A stretch of 64,000 nt of DNA, from assembly GCA_049603835.1 (NCBI GenBank), contig JBMYSZ010000002.1, positions 62,001 to 126,000 on the forward strand. The letters are read 5' to 3'. This DNA comes from Mangrovicoccus sp049603835 (lineage in GTDB: Bacteria > Pseudomonadota > Alphaproteobacteria > Rhodobacterales > Rhodobacteraceae). Position numbers and translations under genes: made by a program. A model generated the notes under the pieces. The model worked only from the letters and a program-made list of their open reading frames with translations, did not search any database and was not told the DNA's origin. Numbering within the stretch: position 1 is the first letter of the stretch; each line of letters opens with the position of its first letter. This document shows positions 1-7,999 of the stretch, piece by piece.

Positions 1-143
1 GCCACTCCATCGCGCTGGCACCGGGCGATCTGATCATGACCGGCACACCTGAAGGCGTTGGGGCTATGGTTCCCGAAGATGTCTGTGTTGTGGCCATCGA
101 AGGGCTGGGCGAGATCACCACAACCATCGGTGAGCGCGCCTAA
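1..143 (+). CDS. fumarylpyruvate hydrolase, C-terminal end (partial)
   Basis: Only the last ~46 codons are present; the gene enters from the left edge, reads from base 3, and its TAA ends at 143. The visible part carries the GTPEGVG motif (codons around 39-60) typical of the fumarylacetoacetate hydrolase fold, followed by the usual closing segment with GLGEI. In gentisate operons this enzyme cleaves fumarylpyruvate to fumarate and pyruvate. Its stop overlaps the next ATG by one base (TAATG), so it is translationally coupled to the isomerase. The family call comes from the motif; the fumarylpyruvate assignment comes from the gentisate neighbours. Confidence 0.8.
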   Translation, partial: HSIALAPGDLIMTGTPEGVGAMVPEDVCVVAIEGLGEITTTIGERA

Positions 144-790
144 TGGGCCTGATCCTGCATAACTTCTTCCGCTCATCCACATCGACGCGGTTGCGCGCGG
201 CGCTGAACCTAAAGGGGCTGGACTATGACTATGTCCCTTATGTTCTACGGCGCGGGGATCAGCGGCAGCCCGAATATCTGGACAAAAACCCAGCTGGGCT
301 GGTTCCGTCCCTAGAATTGGACAGTGGGCAGATCTTGACCCAGTCACTCGCAATCATCGAGTGGCTGGAAGAGACGCATCCAACCCCGGCTCTGCTGCCC
401 TCTGATCCGCTGGATCGGGCGCGGGTGCGTGGTTTATCCTATATGATTGCCTGCGAAATCCATCCGCTCAATAATCTGCGGGTTCTGGGTCGGTTAGGCG
501 AACAATTTGACGCCGATGAAGAGGCGCAAAAAGCCTGGTTCACCCATTGGGTGACGACCACATTCGACGCCCTTGAAACCAGCCTCGCACGCGACAGTGA
601 AACCGGCCAGTTCTGCCATGGCGATAAGCCAGGCCTGGCGGATTGCTGCCTCTATGCGCAGGTCTGGAATAACCGGCGTTTCGCCATTCCGCTTGATCCC
701 TGGCCGACCATTTCCGGCATTTTCGAGCGGCTCGATACCATCCCCGAATTTCAGAAGGCCGCGCCCCCGAACCAGCCTGACGCCGCCTGA
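143..790 (+). CDS. maiA: maleylpyruvate isomerase, zeta-class GST type (NagL-like)
   Basis: Cytoplasmic glutathione S-transferase-fold isomerase of 215 residues, the normal size of zeta GSTs. The N-terminal thioredoxin-like half has the SSTSTRLRAAL glutathione-site segment (residues 11-21), NPAGLVPSL (about 49-57) and QSLAIIEWLEE (about 67-77); the rest is the helical GST domain. As in NagL from memory, the Cys of the eukaryotic SSCS motif is absent. The role is the glutathione-dependent cis-trans conversion of maleylpyruvate to fumarylpyruvate, between the dioxygenase and the hydrolase encoded on either side. A maleylacetoacetate isomerase has the same fold; the gentisate context favours maleylpyruvate. 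Confidence 0.85.
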   Translation: MGLILHNFFRSSTSTRLRAALNLKGLDYDYVPYVLRRGDQRQPEYLDKNPAGLVPSLELDSGQILTQSLAIIEWLEETHPTPALLPSDPLDRARVRGLSYMIACEIHPLNNLRVLGRLGEQFDADEEAQKAWFTHWVTTTFDALETSLARDSETGQFCHGDKPGLADCCLYAQVWNNRRFAIPLDPWPTISGIFERLDTIPEFQKAAPPNQPDAA

Positions 791-811
791 CACCCCCCGG
801 AGGAGAAACCC

Positions 812-1918
812 ATGACCACCGAACTCGACCACGACACCGTGCAACACGGCATGCAGCCGGAAGATACGCCAGAACTGCAAGAGCTCTATCGCGGTTTCGA
901 CGCGGAACATCTAAAGCCGCTTTGGACCCAGCTGGGCGATTTGATGCCCATGCATCCAAAACCGAAAGCGGTGCCGCATGTTTGGAAATGGTCCAAACTG
1001 CTGCCATTGGCCGAGAAATCCGGCGATTTGGTGCCAGTGGGTCGAGGCGGGGAGCGCCGCGCAATCGGCCTGGCCAATCCGGGTCTGGGCGGCAATGCCT
1101 ATATTTCACCGACGCTTTGGGCAGCGATCCAGTATCTTTGCCCAGGCGAAAACGCCCCCGAGCATCGCCATAGCCAGAATGCGTTCCGCTTCGTTGTAGA
1201 AGGTGAAGGGGTTTGGACTGTGGTCAATGGCGATCCGGTGCGCATGAGCCGGGGCGATCTGCTGCTGACCCCTGGCTGGAACTTCCACGGCCATCACAAT
1301 GTAGCCACAGAGCCCATGGCCTGGATCGACGGTTTGGATATTCCTTTCAGCCAGCAAATGGATGTGGGCTTTTTCGAATTTGGCGCGGAGCGGGTCACGG
1401 ATAACGCCACGCCGAATTACTCCCAAGGGGAGCGCCTATGGTGCCATCCGGGCCTGCGCCCCCTATCGCAGCTGCAAAATACCGTCAGCTCGCCGATTGG
1501 GGCCTATCGTTGGGAATATACTGACCAAGCTTTGACCGAACAGCTGCTGTTAGAGGATGAAGGCCAGCCCGCAACCGTCGAGCAGGGTCATGCGGCGATC
1601 CGCTATGTGAACCCGACCACGGGCGGGGATGTGATGCCGACGATCCGGTTGGAATTCCACCGTCTGCGCCCAGGTGTCGAAACCGCCACCCTACGCGAAG
1701 TTGGCTCGACCGTGTTCCAGGTCTTCGAAGGCACAGGCGCGGTAGTCTTGGGCGGCGAAACCCATAAGCTGGAAAAAGGCGATATGTTCGTCGTGCCGTC
1801 TTGGGTGCCGTGGTCGCTGCAGGCTGAGACCCAATTCGACCTGTTCCGCTTCTCTGACGCGCCGATCATGGAGCGTTTGGAATTCATGCGGGTGCAGGTG
1901 GAAGGCCAAAACCAATGA
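812..1918 (+). CDS. gtdA: gentisate 1,2-dioxygenase
   Basis: Bicupin Fe(II) ring-cleavage dioxygenase of 368 residues that opens gentisate to maleylpyruvate. The first cupin has the metal-site stretch PEHRHSQNAFRFVVEG (about residues 116-131) and a later His pair in HGHHN (about 165-169). The second cupin, around residues 290-350, lacks an equivalent His set, as is common in this family. A GGAGGAG Shine-Dalgarno lies just before the ATG. The stop overlaps the next start (ATGA), so the second isomerase is coupled. Cytoplasmic, no signal peptide. Length and both cupins fit bacterial gentisate dioxygenases. Confidence 0.92.
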   Translation: MTTELDHDTVQHGMQPEDTPELQELYRGFDAEHLKPLWTQLGDLMPMHPKPKAVPHVWKWSKLLPLAEKSGDLVPVGRGGERRAIGLANPGLGGNAYISPTLWAAIQYLCPGENAPEHRHSQNAFRFVVEGEGVWTVVNGDPVRMSRGDLLLTPGWNFHGHHNVATEPMAWIDGLDIPFSQQMDVGFFEFGAERVTDNATPNYSQGERLWCHPGLRPLSQLQNTVSSPIGAYRWEYTDQALTEQLLLEDEGQPATVEQGHAAIRYVNPTTGGDVMPTIRLEFHRLRPGVETATLREVGSTVFQVFEGTGAVVLGGETHKLEKGDMFVVPSWVPWSLQAETQFDLFRFSDAPIMERLEFMRVQVEGQNQ

Positions 1919-2574
1919 TCACCCCGGAGGAGGACGCGCGCGCAGAGTTGCGTGCGCGCCAGGGTGCCGGGGCGCGCTATGACGCGCCCGCTGCTCCGGC
2001 CGCTCAGCTTGCCTGGGCGCGCCGGGGCACTGCCTATTTCGCGCGGCTGCTGAACAATCTGAGCTATGCCCAGCTACAAGAACCAAGCCGCATTCCGGGC
2101 TGGAGCCGTGCTCATCTGGTCGCCCATATCAGCTATAATGCCCGCGCTATTGCCCGGCTTTGCGAAACCGTGCGCATGGGCGAGGATCTGGTATTTTACC
2201 CATCCCGAGACGAAAGAGAGGCGGAAATTCAGCTGGCCGCCACTTTGCCGGACCGAGCCTTGCGCCACCTTTTTGAGCATGCGGTGGTACATTTGAATGT
2301 GGAATGGCGCGATCTTAGCAACCAGCATTGGACCATGTCAGGCACCGGGCTTGACGGAAATTCTCTGGCTTTGGCCGCGACGCCTTGGATCCGGGCCCGA
2401 GAACTTTGGGTCCATGCGCTTGATCTCAATGCCGGTGGTCGGATCAAAGATTTCCCAAGTGATTTCCGCGATCAGCTTGCTTTGGATTTGCCGAATATGG
2501 ACAGGCTCACTTCCGGCTGCCGCCCCTTAGGCAGCGAAACCCCCGCAGACTTGCCTGAAGATTGGCCCTATTAA
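1915..2574 (+). CDS. maleylpyruvate isomerase, DinB/MDMPI fold
   Basis: 219 residues. The N-terminal four-helix metal-binding fold is recognisable from RIPGWSRAHLVAHISYNA (about 60-77), with the His of AHLVAHI and a later HALDLNAG as likely metal ligands. This is the family whose best-known member is the mycothiol-dependent maleylpyruvate isomerase of actinobacteria. Proteobacteria do not make mycothiol, so the thiol cofactor here, if any, must differ. It overlaps the dioxygenase stop by 4 bases and is the last gene of the gentisate operon, giving a second isomerase of unrelated fold for the same step. Confidence 0.8.
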   Translation: MITPEEDARAELRARQGAGARYDAPAAPAAQLAWARRGTAYFARLLNNLSYAQLQEPSRIPGWSRAHLVAHISYNARAIARLCETVRMGEDLVFYPSRDEREAEIQLAATLPDRALRHLFEHAVVHLNVEWRDLSNQHWTMSGTGLDGNSLALAATPWIRARELWVHALDLNAGGRIKDFPSDFRDQLALDLPNMDRLTSGCRPLGSETPADLPEDWPY

Positions 2575-2693
2575 GCCAGATCGCGATTTAGCATGTTTCG
2601 CCTTGGGCATGGCCCAAAGCGAATTTGAACTCTTGGGCTGACGCCTCTAAGCTGGCTTTACCTAGGGATCTGGCAAAGAGTGGATCAGCAGCG

Positions 2694-3323
2694 ATGAAAA
2701 CCGTTTTGGCCTTTGGCGATAGTCTGACTTGGGGCTTTGATCCCACAACTCGTGGCCGCCATCCGCGCTCCTTTCGCTGGCCCGTGGCATTGGCCGAAGG
2801 GTTGCCAGAAACCGAAGTGATCAGCGAAGGGCTTTGCGGCCGCACCACTGTCTTTGATGACCCCACCGACCCGGCGGATCGCTGCGGTTTGCGCGCGCTG
2901 CCCATTGCCTTGAATAGCCATGCGCCTTTGGATCTGGTGGTGATCATGCTGGGCACCAATGACCTAAAGCCAAATATTTGCGGCTATGCGGCTGAGATTG
3001 AAAAAGGCATGCAGCGGCTGATCCGAGTGATCCAAGACATCAAGATCGACCGTCCCGGCTGCTCCACCCCGGCGGTGTTACTGGTCTCGCCACCGCCGCA
3101 AGTGCCAAGCGGTGATCTACATAGCCCGGCGCGGATCGCGGAAAGCGAAAAGCTGGCCAGCCATTACCAAGCTTTGGCCCAGCGGCTGAATGTGGATTTC
3201 TTCGACGCCGCCACCATTTGCAGCGCCTCGCCGGTGGATGGGGTTCATCTAAGCGCCGAAGACACCCAGGCCTTGGGCAAAGCCCTGATCCCCCTATGCC
3301 GGGAAATCCTAGATCGGGCCTAA
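2694..3323 (+). CDS. SGNH/GDSL-family hydrolase (arylesterase-like)
   Basis: 209 residues from the chosen ATG; an upstream in-frame ATG at 2625 would add 23 residues ahead of the natural N-terminus MKTVLAFGDSLTWGF. Block I GDSLTWG starts at residue 8 and holds the nucleophilic Ser; block III is the GTND of MLGTNDLK; block V is DGVHLS with the catalytic Asp and His. There is no signal peptide, so it is a cytoplasmic esterase/thioesterase-like enzyme of unknown substrate. Same strand as the gentisate operon but 119 bases beyond it, and likely transcribed on its own. Confidence 0.85.
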   Translation: MKTVLAFGDSLTWGFDPTTRGRHPRSFRWPVALAEGLPETEVISEGLCGRTTVFDDPTDPADRCGLRALPIALNSHAPLDLVVIMLGTNDLKPNICGYAAEIEKGMQRLIRVIQDIKIDRPGCSTPAVLLVSPPPQVPSGDLHSPARIAESEKLASHYQALAQRLNVDFFDAATICSASPVDGVHLSAEDTQALGKALIPLCREILDRA

Positions 3324-3352
3324 TCCGCCGTTAATCCTTCGCTAGTCCGCTG

Positions 3353-4687
3353 TTAATCTGCCCAAGCCATAAGCTTGCGGTCGATGGTCTTGCGTGACAC
3401 GCCGAGACGCCGCGCGGCCTCGGCGCGATTACCGTCGCAAAGATCCAGAATATGTACGATATGCCGCTTGATCACCAAATCGAGATTTTCCATAGCCTCG
3501 CTGCCACAAAGCTTGCCATCGCCAGAAAACTCGTCAGGGAAATTGCCCAAAATGACCGAACGTTCGATCAGGTTTTTCAGCTCGCGCACATTGCCCGGCC
3601 AATCATAGCGGCGCAGTTTCAGCAAGGTTTCTTCGTTCAGATCCAAAGACGGCATGCCGAGACTTGCGGAAAATTGCGACATGAACAGGGCCGCCAGCTC
3701 GATAATATCCTCTGAGCGATCCCGCAGCGGCGGCATTTCCAGGCGCAGCACATTGATCCGGTGATACAGATCGGCGCGAAACGAGCCTGACCGCACCGCT
3801 GCCTCAAGATCCGCATTCGTGGCAAACAGAAACCGCAGATTCAGCGGGATTTCCCGTTCGGCGCCAATTGGGCGAATGCGCTGGTCTTCGAGCACGCGCA
3901 GCAGGGCTGTTTGCAAGATCTCAGGCATTTGCGCCACTTCATCCAAAAACAGGCTGCCCCCATCGGCCAAAAGCAAAAGCCCCGGCTTTAGGCTGCCATC
4001 TTCGGCCACAGTTCCAAACAGCTCTGCTGCGATCCGATCCGGCGCGAGGGCGGCGCAATTGACCGCAACGAATGGATGCTCTGCCCGGTCGGACCGTTCA
4101 TGCAAATGCCGCGCGGCCAGTTCTTTGCCCGTGCCGCTTTCGCCGGTAAACAGCACCGGCGTCGGCAATTGCGCCAGCTTATTGAGCATATCCCGCGCCG
4201 CAGAAATCGCCGCGGATGTGCCCAGAAGCTGCCCGGCGCTTTGATCATCGCGTAGCTCTCGCCGTAGCAAAGTATTGTCTCGGCGCAGATTTGTTCGATC
4301 CAGCATACGCGCGGCAGCCCCCAAAATTTGATTGGCGCGAAAAGGTTTTAACACAAAATCACCAACACCGGCCCGCAAGGCGGCAATCGCGGTTTCAAGA
4401 TCCGCATAAGCGGTGATCAGGATCGTATCCGCGAAAAAGCCCTTGCGCCGCTGCTCGGTGATCCAATCCAGCCCAGTGCCACCGGGCATGATATTGTCCA
4501 AGATCACCAAATCGAAATGCGCCTCATCCAGACGCTGCGAGGCCTCTTGCGGTGACGCGGCTTGCTCCACCCGTTTGACCCGCGGGCCAAGGATCTTGCA
4601 CAGGAAATTGCGCATGCCCGGCTCGTCATCGATCACCAGGATCGAAGCCGCCGCCAGTGTCGCGCCTTCGGCATCTATCATGGTCAT
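3353..4687 (-). CDS. NtrC-family response regulator lacking the GAFTGA loop
   Basis: 444 residues: receiver domain (about 14-130; acidic pair D20/D21, phospho-acceptor D64 in VILDNIMPG, K114), AAA+ domain (about 155-375; Walker A GESGTGKE at 182-189, Walker B SLFLDE at 245-250) and a Fis-type helix-turn-helix at the C-terminus (NRAEAARRLGVSRKTIDRKL). After ELFG (222-225) the protein goes straight to a short stretch and ADGG, so the sigma-54-contacting GAFTGA loop is missing. Such proteins, for example NtrC of Rhodobacter capsulatus, work with sigma-70. It is last in the formate dehydrogenase run; the likely sensor is the kinase at 18640-20616. Confidence 0.85.
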   Translation of the reverse strand: MTMIDAEGATLAAASILVIDDEPGMRNFLCKILGPRVKRVEQAASPQEASQRLDEAHFDLVILDNIMPGGTGLDWITEQRRKGFFADTILITAYADLETAIAALRAGVGDFVLKPFRANQILGAAARMLDRTNLRRDNTLLRRELRDDQSAGQLLGTSAAISAARDMLNKLAQLPTPVLFTGESGTGKELAARHLHERSDRAEHPFVAVNCAALAPDRIAAELFGTVAEDGSLKPGLLLLADGGSLFLDEVAQMPEILQTALLRVLEDQRIRPIGAEREIPLNLRFLFATNADLEAAVRSGSFRADLYHRINVLRLEMPPLRDRSEDIIELAALFMSQFSASLGMPSLDLNEETLLKLRRYDWPGNVRELKNLIERSVILGNFPDEFSGDGKLCGSEAMENLDLVIKRHIVHILDLCDGNRAEAARRLGVSRKTIDRKLMAWAD

Positions 4688-4696
4688 CAGCGGCGC

Positions 4697-4822
4697 TTAG
4701 TCCAGCCGCACATTCGCGCCGGAATACATATCCTGGCTCGAAAAACCCATCTGATTAAGACCGTAATACGCGCCAAATGCGACAAGGATCGCAAAAGCAA
4801 AACCGGAGAACATAGCTTTCAT
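4697..4822 (-). CDS. 41-residue single-pass membrane peptide
   Basis: A short ORF found by reading the gap between the WD40-cytochrome gene and the regulator. It starts MKAMFSGFAFAILVAFGAYY, i.e. one transmembrane helix of ~18 residues right after a lysine, followed by a ~20-residue polar tail ending NVRLD. An AGGAGTG Shine-Dalgarno sits 8 bases before the ATG. It begins 7 bases after the stop of the upstream cytochrome gene and stops 9 bases before the regulator start, so it is tightly embedded in the operon. Function unknown; it might be a small subunit or assembly factor of the formate dehydrogenase-cytochrome complex. Confidence 0.65.
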   Translation of the reverse strand: MKAMFSGFAFAILVAFGAYYGLNQMGFSSQDMYSGANVRLD

Positions 4823-4829
4823 AGCGGGC

Positions 4830-6098
4830 TCACTCCTTTGTGGCCTGTTTGAGAAAAGCGATCAGATCCGCCCGATCTTGGGCGGCAGCGATCACTTGCA
4901 TGGGCATTTTTGATCCCGGAATGTAATGGTCCGGGCCCTCGTCAAACAGCGCATCGATACTGGCATCGTTCCAGACAAATTGCGCCGCTGCAAGGGTTGA
5001 GGAATAGGGATAGCCCGGCACACTCCCCGCTTGGCGGCCAAAGAGCCCCGCCAAACTTGGCCCCGCTTTGCGCGAGGGGCCCGGATCAAGCGCGTGGCAG
5101 ATCGAACATTTGCGCATAAATTGCCGCTCGCCATTGGGCATGCTCTCGGCCTCTCGCAGGAAAGACCGCTCGCCGGAGATGCCTGGATCGAACTCGGATA
5201 GCAGAGCAACGGGCCAGGCATAAACCACATCATCAAGCCCGCCCGCATAGATCACATCGCCTTCGGGTGAAAAGGCCAGCGCCCAGACCGGACCTTGCCG
5301 CGCGGCACGAAAATCGCGGGTAATGCGCCAAGCCGCTGTGTCGATCATCATAATATAGCCATGACCATCACCAACTGCGAGTTGGCCGCTGTCGTGGTGC
5401 CAGGCCATGGCCAGGATTGGACGGCGATCTAGGGTGAAATCCGCGATTTGGGTGCCATCGGGGTCAATGATCCGCGTGCCACCATCGACCGCGCCATAAG
5501 CGATCCAGCCCTCGCCGATCACCAGCTCATTTATGCCGAACCCCTGTTTGACCAGCGGCGTCATGGACTGATCAGTCAGATCATAGCGTAGCAGACGGCC
5601 TTGGCTTGTCCCCACCAACAGCCCGCCTGCGCCATCAAAGGCCACGGTATTCACCCCGCCGCCAGGTTTCGGAAGCTCTGGCACCGACCCATGCGCCGCG
5701 CCCAAAGGCCAAAGCCGCACTGTGCCGTCCCAACTGCCGCTTGCCACCCAGTCTTGGCTGACGGAAAGCGATGTGACCTTGCCCAAATGTTGGCCCAGCT
5801 GACGCGGCGGATCGGACCAAAGCCAAATGGCAAAGTCATCACCACCGCTGACCAGCTGACCGGTTGGGCCAAAGGCCAAGGCAGTCACCGCCGCATCATG
5901 GCCCTCGCGCCAGCGCGGCACCCGCCCCTGCCATAGCCCAACCGAATTATCGAAACTGGCCGTCGCCACCTGCCCCGCCGGGCTAATGGCGATATCCATG
6001 ATCGGGCCGCCATGGCCCTTGAGAGTTGTGAAATCCTGAGCTTGGGCCATGCCCATCCACAGGCACAGCCCCCAAATCACCCCGCGCCCCCGCCGCAT
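4830..6098 (-). CDS. WD40 beta-propeller fused to a c-type cytochrome
   Basis: 422 residues from the ATG at 6098, which lies one base after the stop of the cytochrome b gene and opens a signal peptide (MRRGRGVIWGLCLWMGMAQA). Longer in-frame starts would run into the upstream gene. Residues ~22-310 are repeated GH...W-type blades of a WD40 propeller (for example VTALAFGPTGQLVSGGDDF and VTSLSVSQDWVASGSWDGT). The C-terminal ~95 residues are a class I cytochrome c with CSICH at 331-335 and a probable axial Met in GSKMPM (M398). Periplasmic. The position suggests it carries electrons from, or docks onto, formate dehydrogenase; that is inference. Confidence 0.82.
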   Translation of the reverse strand: MRRGRGVIWGLCLWMGMAQAQDFTTLKGHGGPIMDIAISPAGQVATASFDNSVGLWQGRVPRWREGHDAAVTALAFGPTGQLVSGGDDFAIWLWSDPPRQLGQHLGKVTSLSVSQDWVASGSWDGTVRLWPLGAAHGSVPELPKPGGGVNTVAFDGAGGLLVGTSQGRLLRYDLTDQSMTPLVKQGFGINELVIGEGWIAYGAVDGGTRIIDPDGTQIADFTLDRRPILAMAWHHDSGQLAVGDGHGYIMMIDTAAWRITRDFRAARQGPVWALAFSPEGDVIYAGGLDDVVYAWPVALLSEFDPGISGERSFLREAESMPNGERQFMRKCSICHALDPGPSRKAGPSLAGLFGRQAGSVPGYPYSSTLAAAQFVWNDASIDALFDEGPDHYIPGSKMPMQVIAAAQDRADLIAFLKQATKE

Positions 6099-6099
6099 C

Positions 6100-7305
6100 T
6101 TATTCCGCCGGGCTTGCCGCCTTCGCAGCCGATTTGGCGGCTTCTCGGTCTTTATACTCATCGAGCCAAATGGAGTGGTGCTGATGTGCCCAGGCTTCAT
6201 CCACCTCACCCGACCCCATGGCATCATAAGCGCCTTCCATCCCGACCGAACCGATATAGATATGCGCAATGATGATCGCCATCAGCACGAAAGCCATAAT
6301 CGCATGCCAGGCCTGGGCCAGCTGCATCTCCTCTTGCGGAGCCAATGCAGTGGGCAGTGGATCCAACCCCACAAGCCCCGGCAGGCCCAGATCATTGAGG
6401 ATGCCAAAGGTTTTCGCAAAGAGCGGCAGCTCAAAGGGGAAAAGCAGCGACAGGCCAGACACAGCGATTGACCCGCCAAAGACAATCACCGACCAAAAGA
6501 TGATCTTTTGCCCGCCATTGAATTTCTTTGCCGGGGGGTGGTTTTTGCCAATAATCCCGCCAAATTGCGCGAACCAAACCAGATCGTGACGGCTGGGGAT
6601 GTTGTGCCAAACCCACATGACAAACACCGCCGCCAGCGCGATCATAAAGGGCCAGGCGATATTATTATGGATGAATTTCGACCCGGTGAGCAGGACGGCA
6701 TTCGCCTCATGCCCCATGAGCGGGACGATCACCATTCGGCCAAACAGCACCAAAAGCCCCGTTGCACCCAATAGCAAGAAGGACCCAGCCAGCACCCAAT
6801 GGGCCATGCGTTCGATAAAAACAAAGCGTGTTACGGTACGGCCAGTCATTTCGCCATCCACGCCGATCCGCCCGCGCAGCAGGTAAAACACCGCCAAAGC
6901 GCCAATCGTGCCCAAAAGCAGCCAACCGCCATATTGCGCTAAGGGACCTTTGCGGAACTCATACCAGCGCATACCACCATCTTGCACCAAGACTTTGCCA
7001 ATATCGGACTTGGTGCTGACGGTCACATCGGCCTTGTTATAGCGCAGCGCTCGCCACAACTCGGGATCAGAAGCGCCGCCCAAAGGCCCCAAGCCCGGCA
7101 CGCTCAGAGCCTCGCCCCCGATATTGTCAGAGCGGAACCGATCATCCAGCGTCTCGCCATTCTGACGCCGCAAAATGTCTTCGAGTGTTTGCGCACCGCC
7201 AGTTGCAGAGCGGTCAATGGCTTCGGACTCATCTGCGCTTAGCGGCGCAGCAAGGGGCAATGCCAGACAGACAAGAACAAGTAACGCCAAAAAATGACGG
7301 ATCAT
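6100..7305 (-). CDS. fdhC: formate dehydrogenase gamma subunit, cytochrome b556
   Basis: 401 residues from the ATG at 7305; a GGGGAAA ribosome site precedes it and the next residues MIRHFLALLVLVCLALPLAA form a signal peptide. A ~100-residue periplasmic N-terminal extension precedes the first membrane helix (about GWLLLGTIGALAVFYLL). A four-helix diheme cytochrome b core follows, with His-containing helices around FIERMAHWVLAG, KFIHNNIAWPFM and AWHAIMAFVLMAIIIAHIYIG. It anchors the FdhAB pair to the outer face of the inner membrane and passes electrons to quinone. Family and position in the A-B-C order agree. Confidence 0.9.
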   Translation of the reverse strand: MIRHFLALLVLVCLALPLAAPLSADESEAIDRSATGGAQTLEDILRRQNGETLDDRFRSDNIGGEALSVPGLGPLGGASDPELWRALRYNKADVTVSTKSDIGKVLVQDGGMRWYEFRKGPLAQYGGWLLLGTIGALAVFYLLRGRIGVDGEMTGRTVTRFVFIERMAHWVLAGSFLLLGATGLLVLFGRMVIVPLMGHEANAVLLTGSKFIHNNIAWPFMIALAAVFVMWVWHNIPSRHDLVWFAQFGGIIGKNHPPAKKFNGGQKIIFWSVIVFGGSIAVSGLSLLFPFELPLFAKTFGILNDLGLPGLVGLDPLPTALAPQEEMQLAQAWHAIMAFVLMAIIIAHIYIGSVGMEGAYDAMGSGEVDEAWAHQHHSIWLDEYKDREAAKSAAKAASPAE

Positions 7306-7393
7306 CGCAATTTCCCCGGCAATGAAGATTAGAAGAGAAAGAAGGGGCGACACCGAATGGCTCGCCCGCCTCTTATAATGCGATCAAACCGGC

Positions 7394-7987
7394 CTAGCCG
7401 CCCTTTTGATCATAAGCGGTGCCCCAGCCCCAAGCGCCAGAGCCAAAGCCGCGGGCCACGACGCGTTCGCGATAAATCGCAGAGACGACATCGCCATCGC
7501 CTGCCAGAAGCGCTTTGGTAGAACACATCTCGGCGCAGATCGGCAGCTTGCCTTCGGCGATCCGGTTGCGGCCATATTTGGAGAACTCGGCATTGGATGT
7601 GTTCTCTTCCGGGCCACCGGCGCAGAAGGTGCATTTATCCATTTTGCCGCGCGATCCGAAATTGCCCGCTTGCGGATATTGCGGCGCGCCAAAGGGACAG
7701 GCGTAAAAGCAATAGCCGCAGCCGATGCACAGATCCTTGGAATGGAGAACCACCCCTTCTTCGTTTTGATAGAAGCAATCCACCGGGCAAACCGCCATAC
7801 AAGGCGCATCCGAACAATGCATGCAGGCCACCGAGATAGAGCGCTCTCCGGGTGAGCCGTCATTGATCGTCACCACCCGGCGGCGATTGATGCCCCAGGG
7901 GACTTCATGCTCGTTTTTACAGGCCGTCACGCAGGCATTGCATTCAATGCAGCGTTCGGCGTCACATAGAAATTTGGCTCGTGCCAT
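7394..7987 (-). CDS. fdhB: formate dehydrogenase beta subunit, four [4Fe-4S] clusters
   Basis: 197 residues with ferredoxin-type Cys groups in the order CIECNACVTAC (13-23), CMHCSDAPCMAVCPVDC (about 55-71), CIGCGYCFYAC (about 86-96), and later KCTFC and PICAEMC. These are enough ligands for four cubane clusters. There is no signal peptide of its own, as expected for a subunit carried across by the TAT signal of FdhA. It conducts electrons from the molybdenum/tungsten site of FdhA to the cytochrome b subunit. It lies between fdhA (12-base gap) and fdhC. Confidence 0.93.
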   Translation of the reverse strand: MARAKFLCDAERCIECNACVTACKNEHEVPWGINRRRVVTINDGSPGERSISVACMHCSDAPCMAVCPVDCFYQNEEGVVLHSKDLCIGCGYCFYACPFGAPQYPQAGNFGSRGKMDKCTFCAGGPEENTSNAEFSKYGRNRIAEGKLPICAEMCSTKALLAGDGDVVSAIYRERVVARGFGSGAWGWGTAYDQKGG

Positions 7988-7999
7988 TTTGCTAGCTCC

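Noticed and set aside
540..1109. Minus-strand ORF of 189 codons over the gentisate genes
   Set aside because: It lies opposite the isomerase and dioxygenase genes, has an Arg/Pro-rich composition and no family resemblance; a shadow of high-GC coding sequence.
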